A stretch of 64,000 nucleotides of DNA from an uncultured Carboxylicivirga sp. Lineage in GTDB: Bacteria; Bacteroidota; Bacteroidia; Bacteroidales; Marinilabiliaceae. Each line of letters opens with the position of its first letter. Position 1 is the first letter of the stretch. The stretch covers positions 186,001 to 250,000 of the forward strand of contig CANLLN010000001.1 in assembly GCA_947491945.1 (NCBI GenBank). The letters run 5' to 3'. The position numbers and the translations under genes are program-made. The notes below the pieces were generated by a model. That model saw only the letters and a program-made list of their open reading frames with translations. It made no database searches and was not told the origin of the DNA. Below are positions 27,122 to 36,563 of this stretch, in pieces.

Positions 27122-28348
27122 TCAGGCAAACTGTTCCAGGGTTTTCTTTATGATATCAATGGCTTCACGCAGTTGTTCTTCGCTGATAACAAGGGGTGGC
27201 GCAAAGCGGATGATGTGCTGATGCGTAGGTTTGGCAATCACACCATTTTCTTTCATGGCCATACAAACGTCCCAGGCGGTTTTTCCGTTCTTTGGTTTGA
27301 TGGCTACGGCATTGAGCAGTCCTTTGCCGCGTACCAGCTCTATCATATCCGATTTGATACTGCACATCTCGTCGCGGAAAATCTTACCCAGGCGCTCTGC
27401 ATTCTCCGCCAGCTTTTCATCTTTTATCACATCAAGGGCAGCCATGGCCACCTTGCAGCCGAGGGGATTACCTCCATATGTAGAGCCATGTTCGCCGGGT
27501 TTAATCACCAGCATTACATCATCGTTAGCCAGCACGGCCGACACGGGGAATACACCCCCTGATATGGCTTTGCCAAGGATCAGTACGTCCGGTTTCACGC
27601 CCTCGTGATCACAGGCCAGCAGCTTTCCTGTGCGGGCTATGCCGGTTTGTACTTCGTCAGCCATAAATAGTACATTTTTAGCTTTACACATATCGTAAGC
27701 TTTACGCAGATAGCCTTCATCAGGTACATAAACACCCGCTTCGCCCTGTATAGGCTCCACTAAAAAACCGGCTACATGAGGATCTTCCAGTGCTTTTGTC
27801 AGGGCATCAATGTCATTATAGGGAACGGTAACAAACCCCGGTGTGTAAGGGCCAAATCCTTTGTAGGAGTCCGGGTCGGTTGACATGGATATGATTGTGA
27901 TGGTTCGTCCGTGAAAGTTATCGGCACAAACTATGATTTTAGCTTCGTTCTCGGGAATGCCCTTTTTGTCGTATCCCCATCTGCGGCATAGCTTAAGGGC
28001 GGTTTCATCGGCCTCGGCACCCGTGTTCATGGGCAAAACTTTATCGTAACCAAAATAGCGGGTCATGTATTCTTCAAACTCACCCAGCACATTATTGTAA
28101 AAGGCACGTGAGGTAAGGGTTAACTGTTGAGCCTGGTCGTTCAGTGCTTGTATGATTCTGGGGTGGCAGTGCCCTTGGTTAACCGCCGAGTAGGCCGACA
28201 GGAAATCGAAGTAGCGCTTGCCTTCAACATCCCATACATAGATGCCTTCTCCTTTTTCGAGAACAACGGGGAGAGGATGGTAGTTATGTGCGCCATATTT
28301 CTCTTCGCGGGCAATATAATCTGCGGGGCTCATTTTTTTGTGGGTCAT
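27122..28348 (-). CDS. rocD: Ornithine--oxo-acid aminotransferase
   Basis: This is a 408-residue PLP-dependent class III aminotransferase. It transfers the delta-amino group of ornithine to 2-oxoglutarate, giving glutamate semialdehyde on the route to proline or arginine breakdown. The OAT-typical opening [14 protein letters not shown] (substrate-binding Tyr) is present. The PLP Lys lies in [16 protein letters not shown], and [13 protein letters not shown] precedes it. Length fits the family. It appears monocistronic, with its own terminator. Confidence 0.93.
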   Translation of the reverse strand: MTHKKMSPADYIAREEKYGAHNYHPLPVVLEKGEGIYVWDVEGKRYFDFLSAYSAVNQGHCHPRIIQALNDQAQQLTLTSRAFYNNVLGEFEEYMTRYFGYDKVLPMNTGAEADETALKLCRRWGYDKKGIPENEAKIIVCADNFHGRTITIISMSTDPDSYKGFGPYTPGFVTVPYNDIDALTKALEDPHVAGFLVEPIQGEAGVYVPDEGYLRKAYDMCKAKNVLFMADEVQTGIARTGKLLACDHEGVKPDVLILGKAISGGVFPVSAVLANDDVMLVIKPGEHGSTYGGNPLGCKVAMAALDVIKDEKLAENAERLGKIFRDEMCSIKSDMIELVRGKGLLNAVAIKPKNGKTAWDVCMAMKENGVIAKPTHQHIIRFAPPLVISEEQLREAIDIIKKTLEQFA

Positions 28349-28555
28349 AGTACTGATTTAATAGGTTATTATTATCTTTTTTTGGTCAGTAACAAAAATA
28401 GAAGATTAATCGAGAAAATAAGTGAGTCAATCACTGAGTTTTATCATTGTTATAGAAACTGTTGGGAGGAAGCTTGATATTTTATATGAGGAATGATTTC
28501 GTGAATCGTTGATATTAGATTAATTTTATCGGCTTGTTAATGAAAAATATAATAG

Positions 28556-29254
28556 ATGTTGTTAGCCGGAACCATTGTAAATGCACTTACTGTTATTGTG
28601 GGCAGCCTTATTGGCCTTGCCGTAGGTAACCGTATTCCCGCCCGAATAACCAAGGGGGTGTTTCAGGCAATTGGTCTGTTTACCCTGGCTTTGGGTGCAA
28701 GCATGGCTATACAAGGGCAGTTATTGTTACAAATTGTTTTCAGCCTTATTATTGGCACCATAGCGGGGGAACTGCTGATGCTGGATAAGCGCATTGACAA
28801 GCTGAGCGATGGACTAAAGGAGCGGCTGAAGCTAAAAAATCCCAAATTTGCAGAGGGTTTGCTAACTGCTTTTCTGCTCTACTGTGTGGGCTCAATGACC
28901 ATATTGGGTGCCATCGAAGAGGGGATGGGAAAGGGATCGGAGATATTGATGACCAAGGCGATGATGGATGGTTTCTCATCCATCGCATTGGCTGCCATTT
29001 TTGGTGCAGGTGTTGCAATGTCAGCAGTGCCATTATTCCTTTTTCAGGGTAGTATTACCCTGTTGGCCTATTGGATGGGTGATTTTATGTCGCCGGTTGC
29101 CATTAACGAACTAACAGCCGTGGGTGGTGTTTTACTGCTGGGGTTGGGTGTTAATATTCTAGAAATTAAGAAAATACGAATTATGAATATGTTGCCATCG
29201 CTGGGCGTTATATTACTGTTGGTGTGGCTTACGGCTGTTTATAATTCTATATGA
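28556..29254 (+). CDS. DUF554 membrane protein
   Basis: This 232-residue protein has about six to seven hydrophobic segments and begins with the DUF554 signature (MLLAGTIVNALTVIVGSLIG). It also shows GSMTILGAIEEGM and a Gly-rich C-terminal helix set. The family (YdfK/YqgA) is probably a membrane transporter-like protein with unknown substrate. The kinase-RapZ fusion starts 16 bp downstream; co-transcription is plausible. The upstream region 28349-28555 holds no recognised gene. Confidence 0.9.
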   Translation: MLLAGTIVNALTVIVGSLIGLAVGNRIPARITKGVFQAIGLFTLALGASMAIQGQLLLQIVFSLIIGTIAGELLMLDKRIDKLSDGLKERLKLKNPKFAEGLLTAFLLYCVGSMTILGAIEEGMGKGSEILMTKAMMDGFSSIALAAIFGAGVAMSAVPLFLFQGSITLLAYWMGDFMSPVAINELTAVGGVLLLGLGVNILEIKKIRIMNMLPSLGVILLLVWLTAVYNSI

Positions 29255-29270
29255 TCAAAATTAATATACC

Positions 29271-30704
29271 TTGGAAGCAAATACAAAAGCACTATTGATT
29301 AAGATGTTTGAGGCATGGGCCGGAGAAGATGCGCGTTCATTCAGAATGTTGCCCCCCTCAGGATCTTACCGCGAGTATTACCGCATTAGCGGGCGCAGTA
29401 AATCGGCTTTGGGTGCCTATAATGCCGACGAAAAGGAGAATATTGCTTTTCTGTCGTTCTCCGATCATTTCAAATCCAAAGGTCTACCGGTGCCCGAGAT
29501 ATATAGTGTTGACCTCGAGAATAATATCTATTTGCACCAGGATTTGGGTGATGTAACACTTTACAGCTTTTTGCAGGGTTTACGAAAGGGAAAGGACTTT
29601 CCTGATGAACTGCTTTGCTTCTATAAAAAGACTATTAAGAAGCTGCTTTGTTTCCAGATTAATGGTGGTGACGGCCTGGATTTTGATAAGTGTTATCCGC
29701 GTCATGCCTTCGATCGTCAGTCCATGTTGTGGGATCTGCACTATTTTAAGTATTACTTTTTAAAGTTGGCGCGTGTACCCTTCGATGAGCAGGCACTTGA
29801 GGATGACTACCATCAGCTTATTGATTTTCTGCTGGAAGCCGAGCATCATTATTTTCTGTATCGCGACTTTCAATCGCGCAATGTTATGGTGGTTGATGAT
29901 GAGCCTTGGTTTATTGATTATCAGGGGGGTCGTAAGGGAGCCTTGCAATACGATCTGGCTTCGCTGCTGTATGATGCCAAAGCGGATATTCCGCCTCAGG
30001 TGCGTGAATCACTTCTGGAGTATTACATGGATGAGCTGGAGGCATATAAAACGGTGGATCGAATTGCCTTTAAGCGACATTATCAGGCTTATGTGTTAAT
30101 CCGTATCATGCAGGCTATGGGTGCTTATGGTTTTAGGGGTTTTTATGAGAAAAAGGAACACTTCTTAAAAAGCATTCCCTATGCCATTAATAACCTCAAA
30201 TATTTATTGAAAACAGTGGATTTGGGCATTGAACTGCCAACACTTTTTTCGGCCTTGCGCAATGTAACAGAGTCGGAGGAGTTAATGACTATTGGGCAAC
30301 GTAGCAACCAACTGACGGTTCGCATCACCAGTTTCTCCTATAAGCGGGGTATTCCTGTTGATGTATCGGGCAATGGAGGTGGTTTTGTATTTGATTGCCG
30401 TGCCATTCATAATCCCGGTCGTTATCCCGAGTATGCGGATAAAACGGGGAAAGATGAAGAGGTTATCGCCTTTTTTGGTAAGGAACCCGAGATGGCCAAC
30501 TTCCTTAGCGATGTATTTGCCCTGGTTGATAAGTCGGTAGAGAAGTACATTACAAGGGGATTCAGGCATCTGATGGTAAACTTCGGTTGCACAGGTGGCC
30601 AGCACCGTTCAGTTTATAGTGCAGAGCAGTTGGCGGCGCACCTTCAGCATAAATACAAATTAAATGTTGAGCTTAAACATGTGGAGCAGGATATGAAGAA
30701 GTGA
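29271..30704 (+). CDS. AmgK-like sugar kinase fused to a RapZ C-terminal domain
   Basis: This 477-residue two-domain protein starts at TTG 29271, the only start that keeps the full first helix; an in-frame stop lies just upstream. Residues 1 to about 310 form an aminoglycoside-phosphotransferase-like kinase with YRDFQSRNVM (catalytic Asp and Asn) and IDYQGG (metal-binding Asp). They resemble AmgK, the anomeric MurNAc/GlcNAc kinase of cell-wall recycling. From about residue 340 to the end is a RapZ C-terminal domain (NPGRY, FFGKEPEM, GCTGGQHRSVY), which in E. coli senses glucosamine-6-phosphate. A MurU-like nucleotidyltransferase gene follows, so kinase plus uridylyltransferase is the likely salvage pathway. 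What the fused domain does is inferred. Confidence 0.85.
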   Translation: MEANTKALLIKMFEAWAGEDARSFRMLPPSGSYREYYRISGRSKSALGAYNADEKENIAFLSFSDHFKSKGLPVPEIYSVDLENNIYLHQDLGDVTLYSFLQGLRKGKDFPDELLCFYKKTIKKLLCFQINGGDGLDFDKCYPRHAFDRQSMLWDLHYFKYYFLKLARVPFDEQALEDDYHQLIDFLLEAEHHYFLYRDFQSRNVMVVDDEPWFIDYQGGRKGALQYDLASLLYDAKADIPPQVRESLLEYYMDELEAYKTVDRIAFKRHYQAYVLIRIMQAMGAYGFRGFYEKKEHFLKSIPYAINNLKYLLKTVDLGIELPTLFSALRNVTESEELMTIGQRSNQLTVRITSFSYKRGIPVDVSGNGGGFVFDCRAIHNPGRYPEYADKTGKDEEVIAFFGKEPEMANFLSDVFALVDKSVEKYITRGFRHLMVNFGCTGGQHRSVYSAEQLAAHLQHKYKLNVELKHVEQDMKK

Positions 30705-30718
30705 TAGTTTATACGGTT

Positions 30719-30859
30719 ATGGGAAAGAAGAAGTGTAAGGATCCGGATAATCTCAAGCATCCGGTGGTTAAAGAGAGTCATAAGTATGTATGCAAGAAAT
30801 GTGGCTGTGGCTCAAAGAAGGAAGAAAAGCTGTGCAAACCTCAAAAAATTAAGAAATAG
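30719..30859 (+). CDS. 46-residue Cys-rich basic protein in the salvage operon
   Basis: This small gene lies exactly between the kinase-RapZ fusion and the MurU-like gene. It encodes 46 residues rich in Lys, with CKKCGCG (Cys-25, Cys-28, Cys-30) and further Cys at 6 and 39, a pattern able to bind zinc. The start ATG lies 15 bp after the upstream stop, and the TAG shares its last base with the next gene's GTG start, so it is placed tightly inside the operon. I know no function for it. Coding potential is supported by frame continuity and position; it could be a zinc ribbon involved in RNA or protein binding. Confidence 0.6.
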   Translation: MGKKKCKDPDNLKHPVVKESHKYVCKKCGCGSKKEEKLCKPQKIKK

Positions 30860-31584
30860 TGAATGCCATGATTTTTGCTGCCGGCCTGGGCACTCGATTA
30901 CAACCCTTGACTCATAACTTGCCCAAGGCCTTGGCTCCTTTTAATGGGCGTCCTTTGCTGTGGCATGCTATAAAAAGTGTTGAGCAGGCGGGTGCGGAGC
31001 GCGTTATTGTTAATGTGCATCATTTTGCCCACCAAATAATTGACTATTTACAATCCAACGATTGGGGGCTTGATGTGTGCATCTCTGATGAGACGGATCA
31101 ATTGCTGGATACTGGAGGAGGCCTGGTGAAAGCCAAGTCTTTGTTTATTGCCCAAAAACCCATATTAATTCGTAATGTGGACATCATAAGCAGCGCTGAT
31201 ATGGACGCTTTTCTCAAGGCGCACCAACAAGGTGGTAATGCCGCAACGCTGATGGTGAAGCAACGCAACTCATCGCGTTACCTGTCTTTCGATGAGCAGA
31301 TGCGCCTGTGTGGCTGGAAAAATATAAATACAGGCGAGCATATTGACGTATGTCAGGTGCATTCGTCTGTTGATTTGGCGTTTAGCGGTGTTCATATAGT
31401 GGAGCCTCCCTTGGTAGAGGCCATGGGCGATGTGCGTCCTTTCTCCATTATACAAGCCTATCTGTCGCTGGCGGCGCAGCATCGTATTGTTGGTTATCGG
31501 GTAAGCAATGAGGTGCCTTGGTTTGATGTGGGTACAATTGAGAAATTAAAAGAAGCAGAATTATATTATAAATCAGGGAAATAA
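30859..31584 (+). CDS. MurU-like sugar-1-phosphate nucleotidyltransferase
   Basis: This 241-residue NTP transferase begins with the family signature AMIFAAGLGTRLQPLTHNLP. It has KAL as the nucleotide-binding Lys and ends with a GxxW-like WFDVGTIEKLKEAE. The size fits MurU, which converts MurNAc-1-phosphate and UTP to UDP-MurNAc. The start is GTG 30859, overlapping the preceding TAG by one base; ATG 30868 is an alternative. The upstream AmgK-like kinase would supply the sugar 1-phosphate. Specificity for MurNAc rather than another sugar is inferred from this context. Confidence 0.86.
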   Translation: MNAMIFAAGLGTRLQPLTHNLPKALAPFNGRPLLWHAIKSVEQAGAERVIVNVHHFAHQIIDYLQSNDWGLDVCISDETDQLLDTGGGLVKAKSLFIAQKPILIRNVDIISSADMDAFLKAHQQGGNAATLMVKQRNSSRYLSFDEQMRLCGWKNINTGEHIDVCQVHSSVDLAFSGVHIVEPPLVEAMGDVRPFSIIQAYLSLAAQHRIVGYRVSNEVPWFDVGTIEKLKEAELYYKSGK

Positions 31585-31592
31585 TTGAACTA

Positions 31593-32978
31593 ATGAATGA
31601 ACATCAGAGTGGAACGGGGCGCCGTCGTTTGGGTGACCCATTGCAACGTTTTATTAAACTCTTTTCAAGTGGTAGTGCCCTTTTAATGATGGCAACCGCT
31701 ATTGCTGTTGTGTGGGCTAACCTCGATCACGAAAGCTATCACCATTTCTGGCACAGTCCCTTTGGCCTGTCAAGCGAAATGTTTAATGTGAATATGGGGC
31801 TGATGCACTGGGTGAATGACGGTTTAATGGCGGTCTTTTTCTTTGTGGTGGGGCTGGAGATAAAACGTGAGTTTCTGGCCGGTGAGCTGAGCTCCTTCAA
31901 GCAGGCCTCGCTGCCTATCTTTGCTGCCATCGGAGGTATGTTAGTGCCCATTTTGCTGTATTTCTTATTTGGCTTTGAGGGTGATGCACAAAAGGGATGG
32001 GGGATACCCATGGCCACCGATATCGCTTTTTCGTTGGGTGTGCTGGCCATCTTAGGCAAAAGAGTGCCACTGGCACTTAAGGTGTTTTTGACTGCCTTGG
32101 CAATTGTTGACGACTTGGGTGCCGTGTTAGTAATTGCCTTATTTTACGGAGGCGACCTAAACTGGACCTACCTTTTGATAGCGGCCGGCCTTATGTTGGT
32201 GCTTACAGTGGCTAACCTGCGTGATGTTCAGAATTTAAAGGTTTATACCTTGCTGGGCTGCGTTATCTGGTACTTGTTTTTGCAGTCGGGTGTAGATGGC
32301 CCTGGAACAGGATTACATGCCACCATTGCCGGTGTGCTCATTGCCTTTACTATTCCCATGCGCCCCAAGGTTCATATTAATGAGTTTTTGGCACGTATTA
32401 AGTCGGCTCTTACTCGTTTCAATTCGGTACCGAAGAGTGAAAATAAAAGGGTGTTGACCGATGATCAGTTATATGCCATTAATGAAGTTTCGTACTGTGT
32501 GAAAAAGGTGCAGAGTCCTTTACAGTTCATCGAGCATCAGTTTCATGGGTTTATCAGCATGTTTGTATTGCCTGTTTTTGCCCTGGCCAATGCCGGTGTT
32601 ACCTTAGTGCATCAAGGAGAGGGGAGTGGCGAAGTTTTTACTACTTTATCCCTGGCCATAGCCTTTAGTCTGGTGGTTGGTAAGGGTATTGGTATCACTT
32701 TCTTTTCATGGTTGGCAGTTCGTACCGGCATTGCGGTGAAACCCCGCAAATCGTCATGGACCTCCTTTTTTGGTTTGGCTTTACTTGGCGGTATTGGTTT
32801 TACCATGTCGATATTTATTGCCAGTCTCGGGTTTAAAGGACAGCCTGATCTATTGAATCAAGCTAAACTGGGTATTTTTATCGGCTCTATTATATCTGGA
32901 TTGCTAGGATTTTACTTGCTTAAATATTCGCTTAAAAAAGATGAGCAGCAACAGCCCGTAACCACCCGAAACGATTGA
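31593..32978 (+). CDS. nhaA: Na+/H+ antiporter NhaA
   Basis: This 461-residue NhaA family antiporter has about twelve membrane segments. It has the paired catalytic Asp residues in LAIVDDLGAVLVIALFYG and the conserved FFVVGLEIKREF and PMATDIAFSLGVLA regions. It exports Na+ in exchange for H+, helping salt and pH tolerance. The C-terminal extension after the last helix is hydrophilic. It follows the MurU-like gene by 8 bp on the same strand, but its function does not suggest a shared pathway. Confidence 0.95.
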   Translation: MNEHQSGTGRRRLGDPLQRFIKLFSSGSALLMMATAIAVVWANLDHESYHHFWHSPFGLSSEMFNVNMGLMHWVNDGLMAVFFFVVGLEIKREFLAGELSSFKQASLPIFAAIGGMLVPILLYFLFGFEGDAQKGWGIPMATDIAFSLGVLAILGKRVPLALKVFLTALAIVDDLGAVLVIALFYGGDLNWTYLLIAAGLMLVLTVANLRDVQNLKVYTLLGCVIWYLFLQSGVDGPGTGLHATIAGVLIAFTIPMRPKVHINEFLARIKSALTRFNSVPKSENKRVLTDDQLYAINEVSYCVKKVQSPLQFIEHQFHGFISMFVLPVFALANAGVTLVHQGEGSGEVFTTLSLAIAFSLVVGKGIGITFFSWLAVRTGIAVKPRKSSWTSFFGLALLGGIGFTMSIFIASLGFKGQPDLLNQAKLGIFIGSIISGLLGFYLLKYSLKKDEQQQPVTTRND

Positions 32979-33048
32979 TCGTAAATCCGCTTGTTCTGAG
33001 TTGTGTATTAAAGTATTAAAACATTGAATAATAGTTAATTACTGTAAG

Positions 33049-33954
33049 ATGTCAATTTTTTCTACGCACCAGGGCGAGCTGGCTGCTTTGGTTACGGCCA
33101 TCTGTTGGATGTTTACCTCGTTATCCTTTGAGTCTGCCGGTAAGAAAGTAGGCTCTATGGCCGTTAATCTTATTCGCCTGGTGATGGCTATTGGTTTGCT
33201 TGGGACTTTGCAATACCTACGTTTTGGATATTTTTTTCCGGAGGGAGCCAGCGTTGATCAGTGGGTGTGGTTGTCGGTAAGTGGTTTAGTGGGTTTTGTT
33301 GTGGGCGATATGTTATTGTTCCAGGCCTTTGTTGTGGTGGGTGCACGCATATCCATGCTGGTTATGTCTTTATCACCACCTTTGGCCGCCTTGTTTGGCT
33401 GGCTGGTGCTTGGCGAACAGCTCACCTTGGCTCATCTTATTGGGATGATGGTTACCATAAGTGGTATTGCATTGGTGATACTGGGTAAGCCGGTGAAAGG
33501 TAAGCGGATTGATGTTAAGTACCCCCTGAAGGGTGTATTACTGGCTTTTGGGGGTGCTACAGGACAGGCCTTGGGTTTGGTATTAAGTAAGTTGGGCATG
33601 GGTACTTACGATGCGGCATCGGCCACCATGATACGCGTTATTGCGGGTACCATAGGTTTTGCCATTCTCTTTCTCTTTACGGGTCACTGGCCTCGGGTGT
33701 TGCAGGCTTTAAAACATGGAGCAGCCATGGTGCGCATCTCTATTGGTGCTTTTTTTGGTCCTTTCTTGGGTGTTTCCTTCTCGCTGTTGGCCATAAAATA
33801 CACTACCACAGGTGTGGCCTCTACTATTATGGCCATTGTGCCGGTGCTAATTATTCCTCCTGCCATCATTCTTTTTAAGGAAAAAGTGACTTTAAAAGAA
33901 GTGGTAGGTGCTTTGCTGGCTGTAGCAGGCGTGGCGGTATTGTTTTGGTTTTAA
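33049..33954 (+). CDS. EamA/DMT family transporter
   Basis: This 301-residue protein has ten predicted membrane segments made of two EamA repeats (LAALVTAICWMFTSLSFESA and LKGVLLAFGGATGQALGLVL). The family exports metabolites or amino acids; the substrate is not predictable. The 3' end overlaps the oppositely oriented PAP2 gene by 4 bp. Confidence 0.9.
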   Translation: MSIFSTHQGELAALVTAICWMFTSLSFESAGKKVGSMAVNLIRLVMAIGLLGTLQYLRFGYFFPEGASVDQWVWLSVSGLVGFVVGDMLLFQAFVVVGARISMLVMSLSPPLAALFGWLVLGEQLTLAHLIGMMVTISGIALVILGKPVKGKRIDVKYPLKGVLLAFGGATGQALGLVLSKLGMGTYDAASATMIRVIAGTIGFAILFLFTGHWPRVLQALKHGAAMVRISIGAFFGPFLGVSFSLLAIKYTTTGVASTIMAIVPVLIIPPAIILFKEKVTLKEVVGALLAVAGVAVLFWF

Positions 33955-34661
33955 GCTGTTATTTTAAGCATCACCTTAGCGGCCGCCAGCAATGTGCCTG
34001 TCATCAGTATAATACTGAAATAGATAAGGCGGGCATCGCGGTCGAAGGTGCGGGCAATGCCCGACTTGAGTAGGCGTTTGTTATGGTGCGATATAACCAT
34101 GAAACGTGGCAATACCCGCAGGTAGATACGGTAAACCACCCAGCCCAGCAATAAGCCCAGTAAAAAGCCGCCCAGTATATCTCCCGGGAAATGTACACCC
34201 ATATAGATGCGGGAGTAGGCATTAATGGTGGCCCAGGCAAATATGAAAAAGCTGTAAGCAGGTTTTCTGAACAATAAAGATGTGAACATGGCTAGACCAA
34301 ATGAGTTGGTGGAATGCGATGATACAAAACCGTAAAGGCCACCGCGTTTACCATTAATAAGATGCACCAGATACTTTAGCTCTTCATCGTGAGAGGGACG
34401 AAAACGCTCGATGCCGTGCTTAAATACGTTGGTAGAAATCTGATCGCACAGCACGATCAGTAGGCCAATAGAAAGCAGGGTGACGAAACCACGAAGGCCG
34501 TGTTTTTTAAAGATAACATAGGCCATGGTTAAATAAAGTGGAATCCATACCTCTTTACTGGTAAACATCCAGAAGAAATTGTCCCAATAGCCATTGTGAA
34601 AGCTATTTAAAAATAATAAAAGTTGCTTATCCAGTTCAATCAGTGATTCTAATAGACCCAT
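33951..34661 (-). CDS. PAP2 family phosphatase
   Basis: This 236-residue membrane protein has the three-part PAP2 phosphatase signature: KHGIERFRPS, SSHSTNSFG and SRIYMGVHFPGD. The catalytic His residues lie in the second and third motifs. It probably dephosphorylates undecaprenyl pyrophosphate or phosphatidic acid lipids in the membrane. The N-terminal part has two membrane segments before the motifs. A conserved C-terminal segment includes a final hydrophobic stretch (LIYFSIILMTGTLLAAAKV). Confidence 0.9.
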   Translation of the reverse strand: MGLLESLIELDKQLLLFLNSFHNGYWDNFFWMFTSKEVWIPLYLTMAYVIFKKHGLRGFVTLLSIGLLIVLCDQISTNVFKHGIERFRPSHDEELKYLVHLINGKRGGLYGFVSSHSTNSFGLAMFTSLLFRKPAYSFFIFAWATINAYSRIYMGVHFPGDILGGFLLGLLLGWVVYRIYLRVLPRFMVISHHNKRLLKSGIARTFDRDARLIYFSIILMTGTLLAAAKVMLKITA

Positions 34662-34833
34662 GTATTCTAAGTTTGTGCCGAAAATAATGTTTTCTTCTTA
34701 TTTTTTATTACGTATCTTAAGTTTTCTCGCGATACAGTTCAGATTACTAAGGCATATGCCATAATTGAGTTATTCGTTAAATAACATTATCTTTCTGAAC
34801 GATGTAGTAGAAAAAAATAGGGAAATTTTGGCT

Positions 34834-35184
34834 TTAACCTCCTGCTTTTTTGGCTTTGTAGCCAGCCTTATGCAATAAGTCAACTACTTTGTCTCTGAAA
34901 TCGCCTTGGATAATAATCTCTCCGTTCTTGGCCGATCCACCCACACCGCACTTGCTTTTCAGTGTTTTTCCCAAATCCTTTAAGTCATCTTCGTGTCCGA
35001 TAAATCCGCACACCAGGGTTACTTTTTTGCCAGCCCGTTGCTTTTTATCCAGCATCACACGTAAGTCCTGTTGTTGGGGTGGTAGGGTATCCTCCTGATT
35101 CTCTCCGCTATATTGGTAGTCAAAATCCTGATTAGTTGAAAAGACGATTCCATCCAGGTTTCTCCATTTTTTCTTTTTCGCCAT
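34834..35184 (-). CDS. SUI1/eIF1 family protein (YciH-like)
   Basis: This 116-residue protein has the SUI1 fold, recognised by GKKVTLVCGFIG, LKSKCGVGGSAKNG and IIIQGDFRDKV. Bacterial YciH-type proteins bind the ribosome and can restrict initiation on unusual mRNAs. The N-terminal about 45 residues are charged and unstructured-looking. A promoter-like TACATTTG lies upstream on the same strand at 35203-35210. The region 34662-34833 downstream holds no gene I recognise. Confidence 0.93.
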   Translation of the reverse strand: MAKKKKWRNLDGIVFSTNQDFDYQYSGENQEDTLPPQQQDLRVMLDKKQRAGKKVTLVCGFIGHEDDLKDLGKTLKSKCGVGGSAKNGEIIIQGDFRDKVVDLLHKAGYKAKKAGG

Positions 35185-35263
35185 TGTTGCTAATTTTTAT
35201 GGCAAATGTAAGTACTTTGCATAAAATTATCAGTAATTATCTATAAGCAATTAAATAGTAGAA

Positions 35264-35959
35264 GTGAGAAGAATTAAAGGTATAAAGGTTATCGCTTTTG
35301 ATGCAGATGATACTTTATGGGAGAATGAGACTTATTTTAGAGAAGCTGAGCGTCATTTTGCTGATCTAATGGTGAACTATGCCGATCGCGAAGAGACTAT
35401 GCGTATTTTGTATGAAGTTGAATTGCGCAATATACCCGTTTACGGCTATGGTATCAAAGGGTTTATCTTATCCATGATTGAGACGGCTAATTTGCTGTCC
35501 GGTTTTCGCATTAGTGCACATGAGATTAATGAATTGATGGAGCTTGGGAAGGCCATGTTGGATAAGCCTGTTTACCTCTTGGATGGAGTAGAAGACACTC
35601 TTGCCCTTTTGTCACAGCGCTATAAGCTGGTGGTAGCCACCAAGGGAGATTTACTGGATCAGGAGCGCAAGCTGCGTAAGTCGGGTCTGTTAAGGTATTT
35701 TCATCATATTGAGGTGATGAGTGACAAGCATAAGGCAGCCTACGAAAGTCTGATGGCACATCTCGATGTGTCGGCGCATGAGTTGCTGATGGTGGGTAAC
35801 TCTCTGAAATCAGATATTCAACCTGTCATAGAAGCGGGAGCTTGGGCCGTGCATATTCCTTTTCATACTACCTGGCAACATGAACTGGTAGATGAAGCTA
35901 TTGAGTCGCCTTGCTTTTTTGAGCTTAGCAATATCAATCAGTTGGAAGCATTGCTATAA
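35264..35959 (+). CDS. HAD family hydrolase
   Basis: This is a 231-residue haloacid-dehalogenase-like phosphatase. The first motif is FDADDTLWENETY with the nucleophile Asp and acid/base Asp. Later motifs are VVATKGDLL, then MSDKHKAAYESL (Lys), and MVGNSLKSDIQP. It begins with GTG (35264). The cap region is of the alpha-helical type. Substrate is not predictable, though it resembles YjjG-like nucleotidases in layout. The DUF2721 gene follows on the same strand. Confidence 0.88.
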   Translation: MRRIKGIKVIAFDADDTLWENETYFREAERHFADLMVNYADREETMRILYEVELRNIPVYGYGIKGFILSMIETANLLSGFRISAHEINELMELGKAMLDKPVYLLDGVEDTLALLSQRYKLVVATKGDLLDQERKLRKSGLLRYFHHIEVMSDKHKAAYESLMAHLDVSAHELLMVGNSLKSDIQPVIEAGAWAVHIPFHTTWQHELVDEAIESPCFFELSNINQLEALL

Positions 35960-36035
35960 TTAATCTTTGTTAAAAAGCTCCTGCCTGGCAAACAAACAGA
36001 CATGTGCATGGTTTGAGTTTAAAATTAATATTATA

Positions 36036-36449
36036 ATGGAGACCTTAACATTAACAACGCCGGCCTTATTATTCTCGGCAGTATCACTAATACTACTTGC
36101 TTATACGAACCGTTTTATGGGCTACGCCGCCCTGGTACGTCAGCTCTACGATCAATTCCGTAGTAATCCGGATATGGTATTACAATATCAGATCATAAAT
36201 TTACGCAAGCGTTTGTATCTTATTAAAAACATGCAGTTGCTGGGTGTTGCCAGTCTTATGTTTTGTGTACTGTCGATGTTTCTGATTTATATAGAGGTAT
36301 TTGCACCCGCTGCCTATGCTTTTGGCCTTGGGCTTTTATTGCTTATCATATCACTTTTACTGTCGGGGTGGGAGATTAGGATATCGGTGCGCGCGCTCGA
36401 TCTGCATCTTAACGATATGGAGCATTTTGGGGAGACTAATAATTTTTAG
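36036..36449 (+). CDS. DUF2721 membrane protein
   Basis: This 137-residue protein starts at ATG 36036, chosen because the hydrophobic segment LLFSAVSLILLAYTNRF begins shortly after it; the longer frame from 35967 has no supporting signal. It has three predicted membrane segments and a charged middle loop (QYQIINLRKRLYLIKNMQ). DUF2721 proteins are of unknown function. It lies 76 bp after the HAD gene and ends at a strong shared terminator. Confidence 0.85.
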   Translation: METLTLTTPALLFSAVSLILLAYTNRFMGYAALVRQLYDQFRSNPDMVLQYQIINLRKRLYLIKNMQLLGVASLMFCVLSMFLIYIEVFAPAAYAFGLGLLLLIISLLLSGWEIRISVRALDLHLNDMEHFGETNNF

Positions 36450-36454
36450 GGTAT

Positions 36455-36497
36455 TAAAAATCAATAGCCCTGTACGAAGTGCAGGGCTATTGATTTT
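36455..36497. terminator. Bidirectional terminator between DUF2721 and agmatinase genes
   Basis: AAAATCAATAGCCCTG and CAGGGCTATTGATTTT form a 16-bp perfect stem around an 11-nt loop, with T-runs on both strands. It sits between convergent genes. Confidence 0.92.
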
Positions 36498-36563
36498 ACA
36501 TAATATTAATAACCACAATGGGGTTGAATTTTAAATGCGTCTGCCGTGTATTCTCTAATTGTT

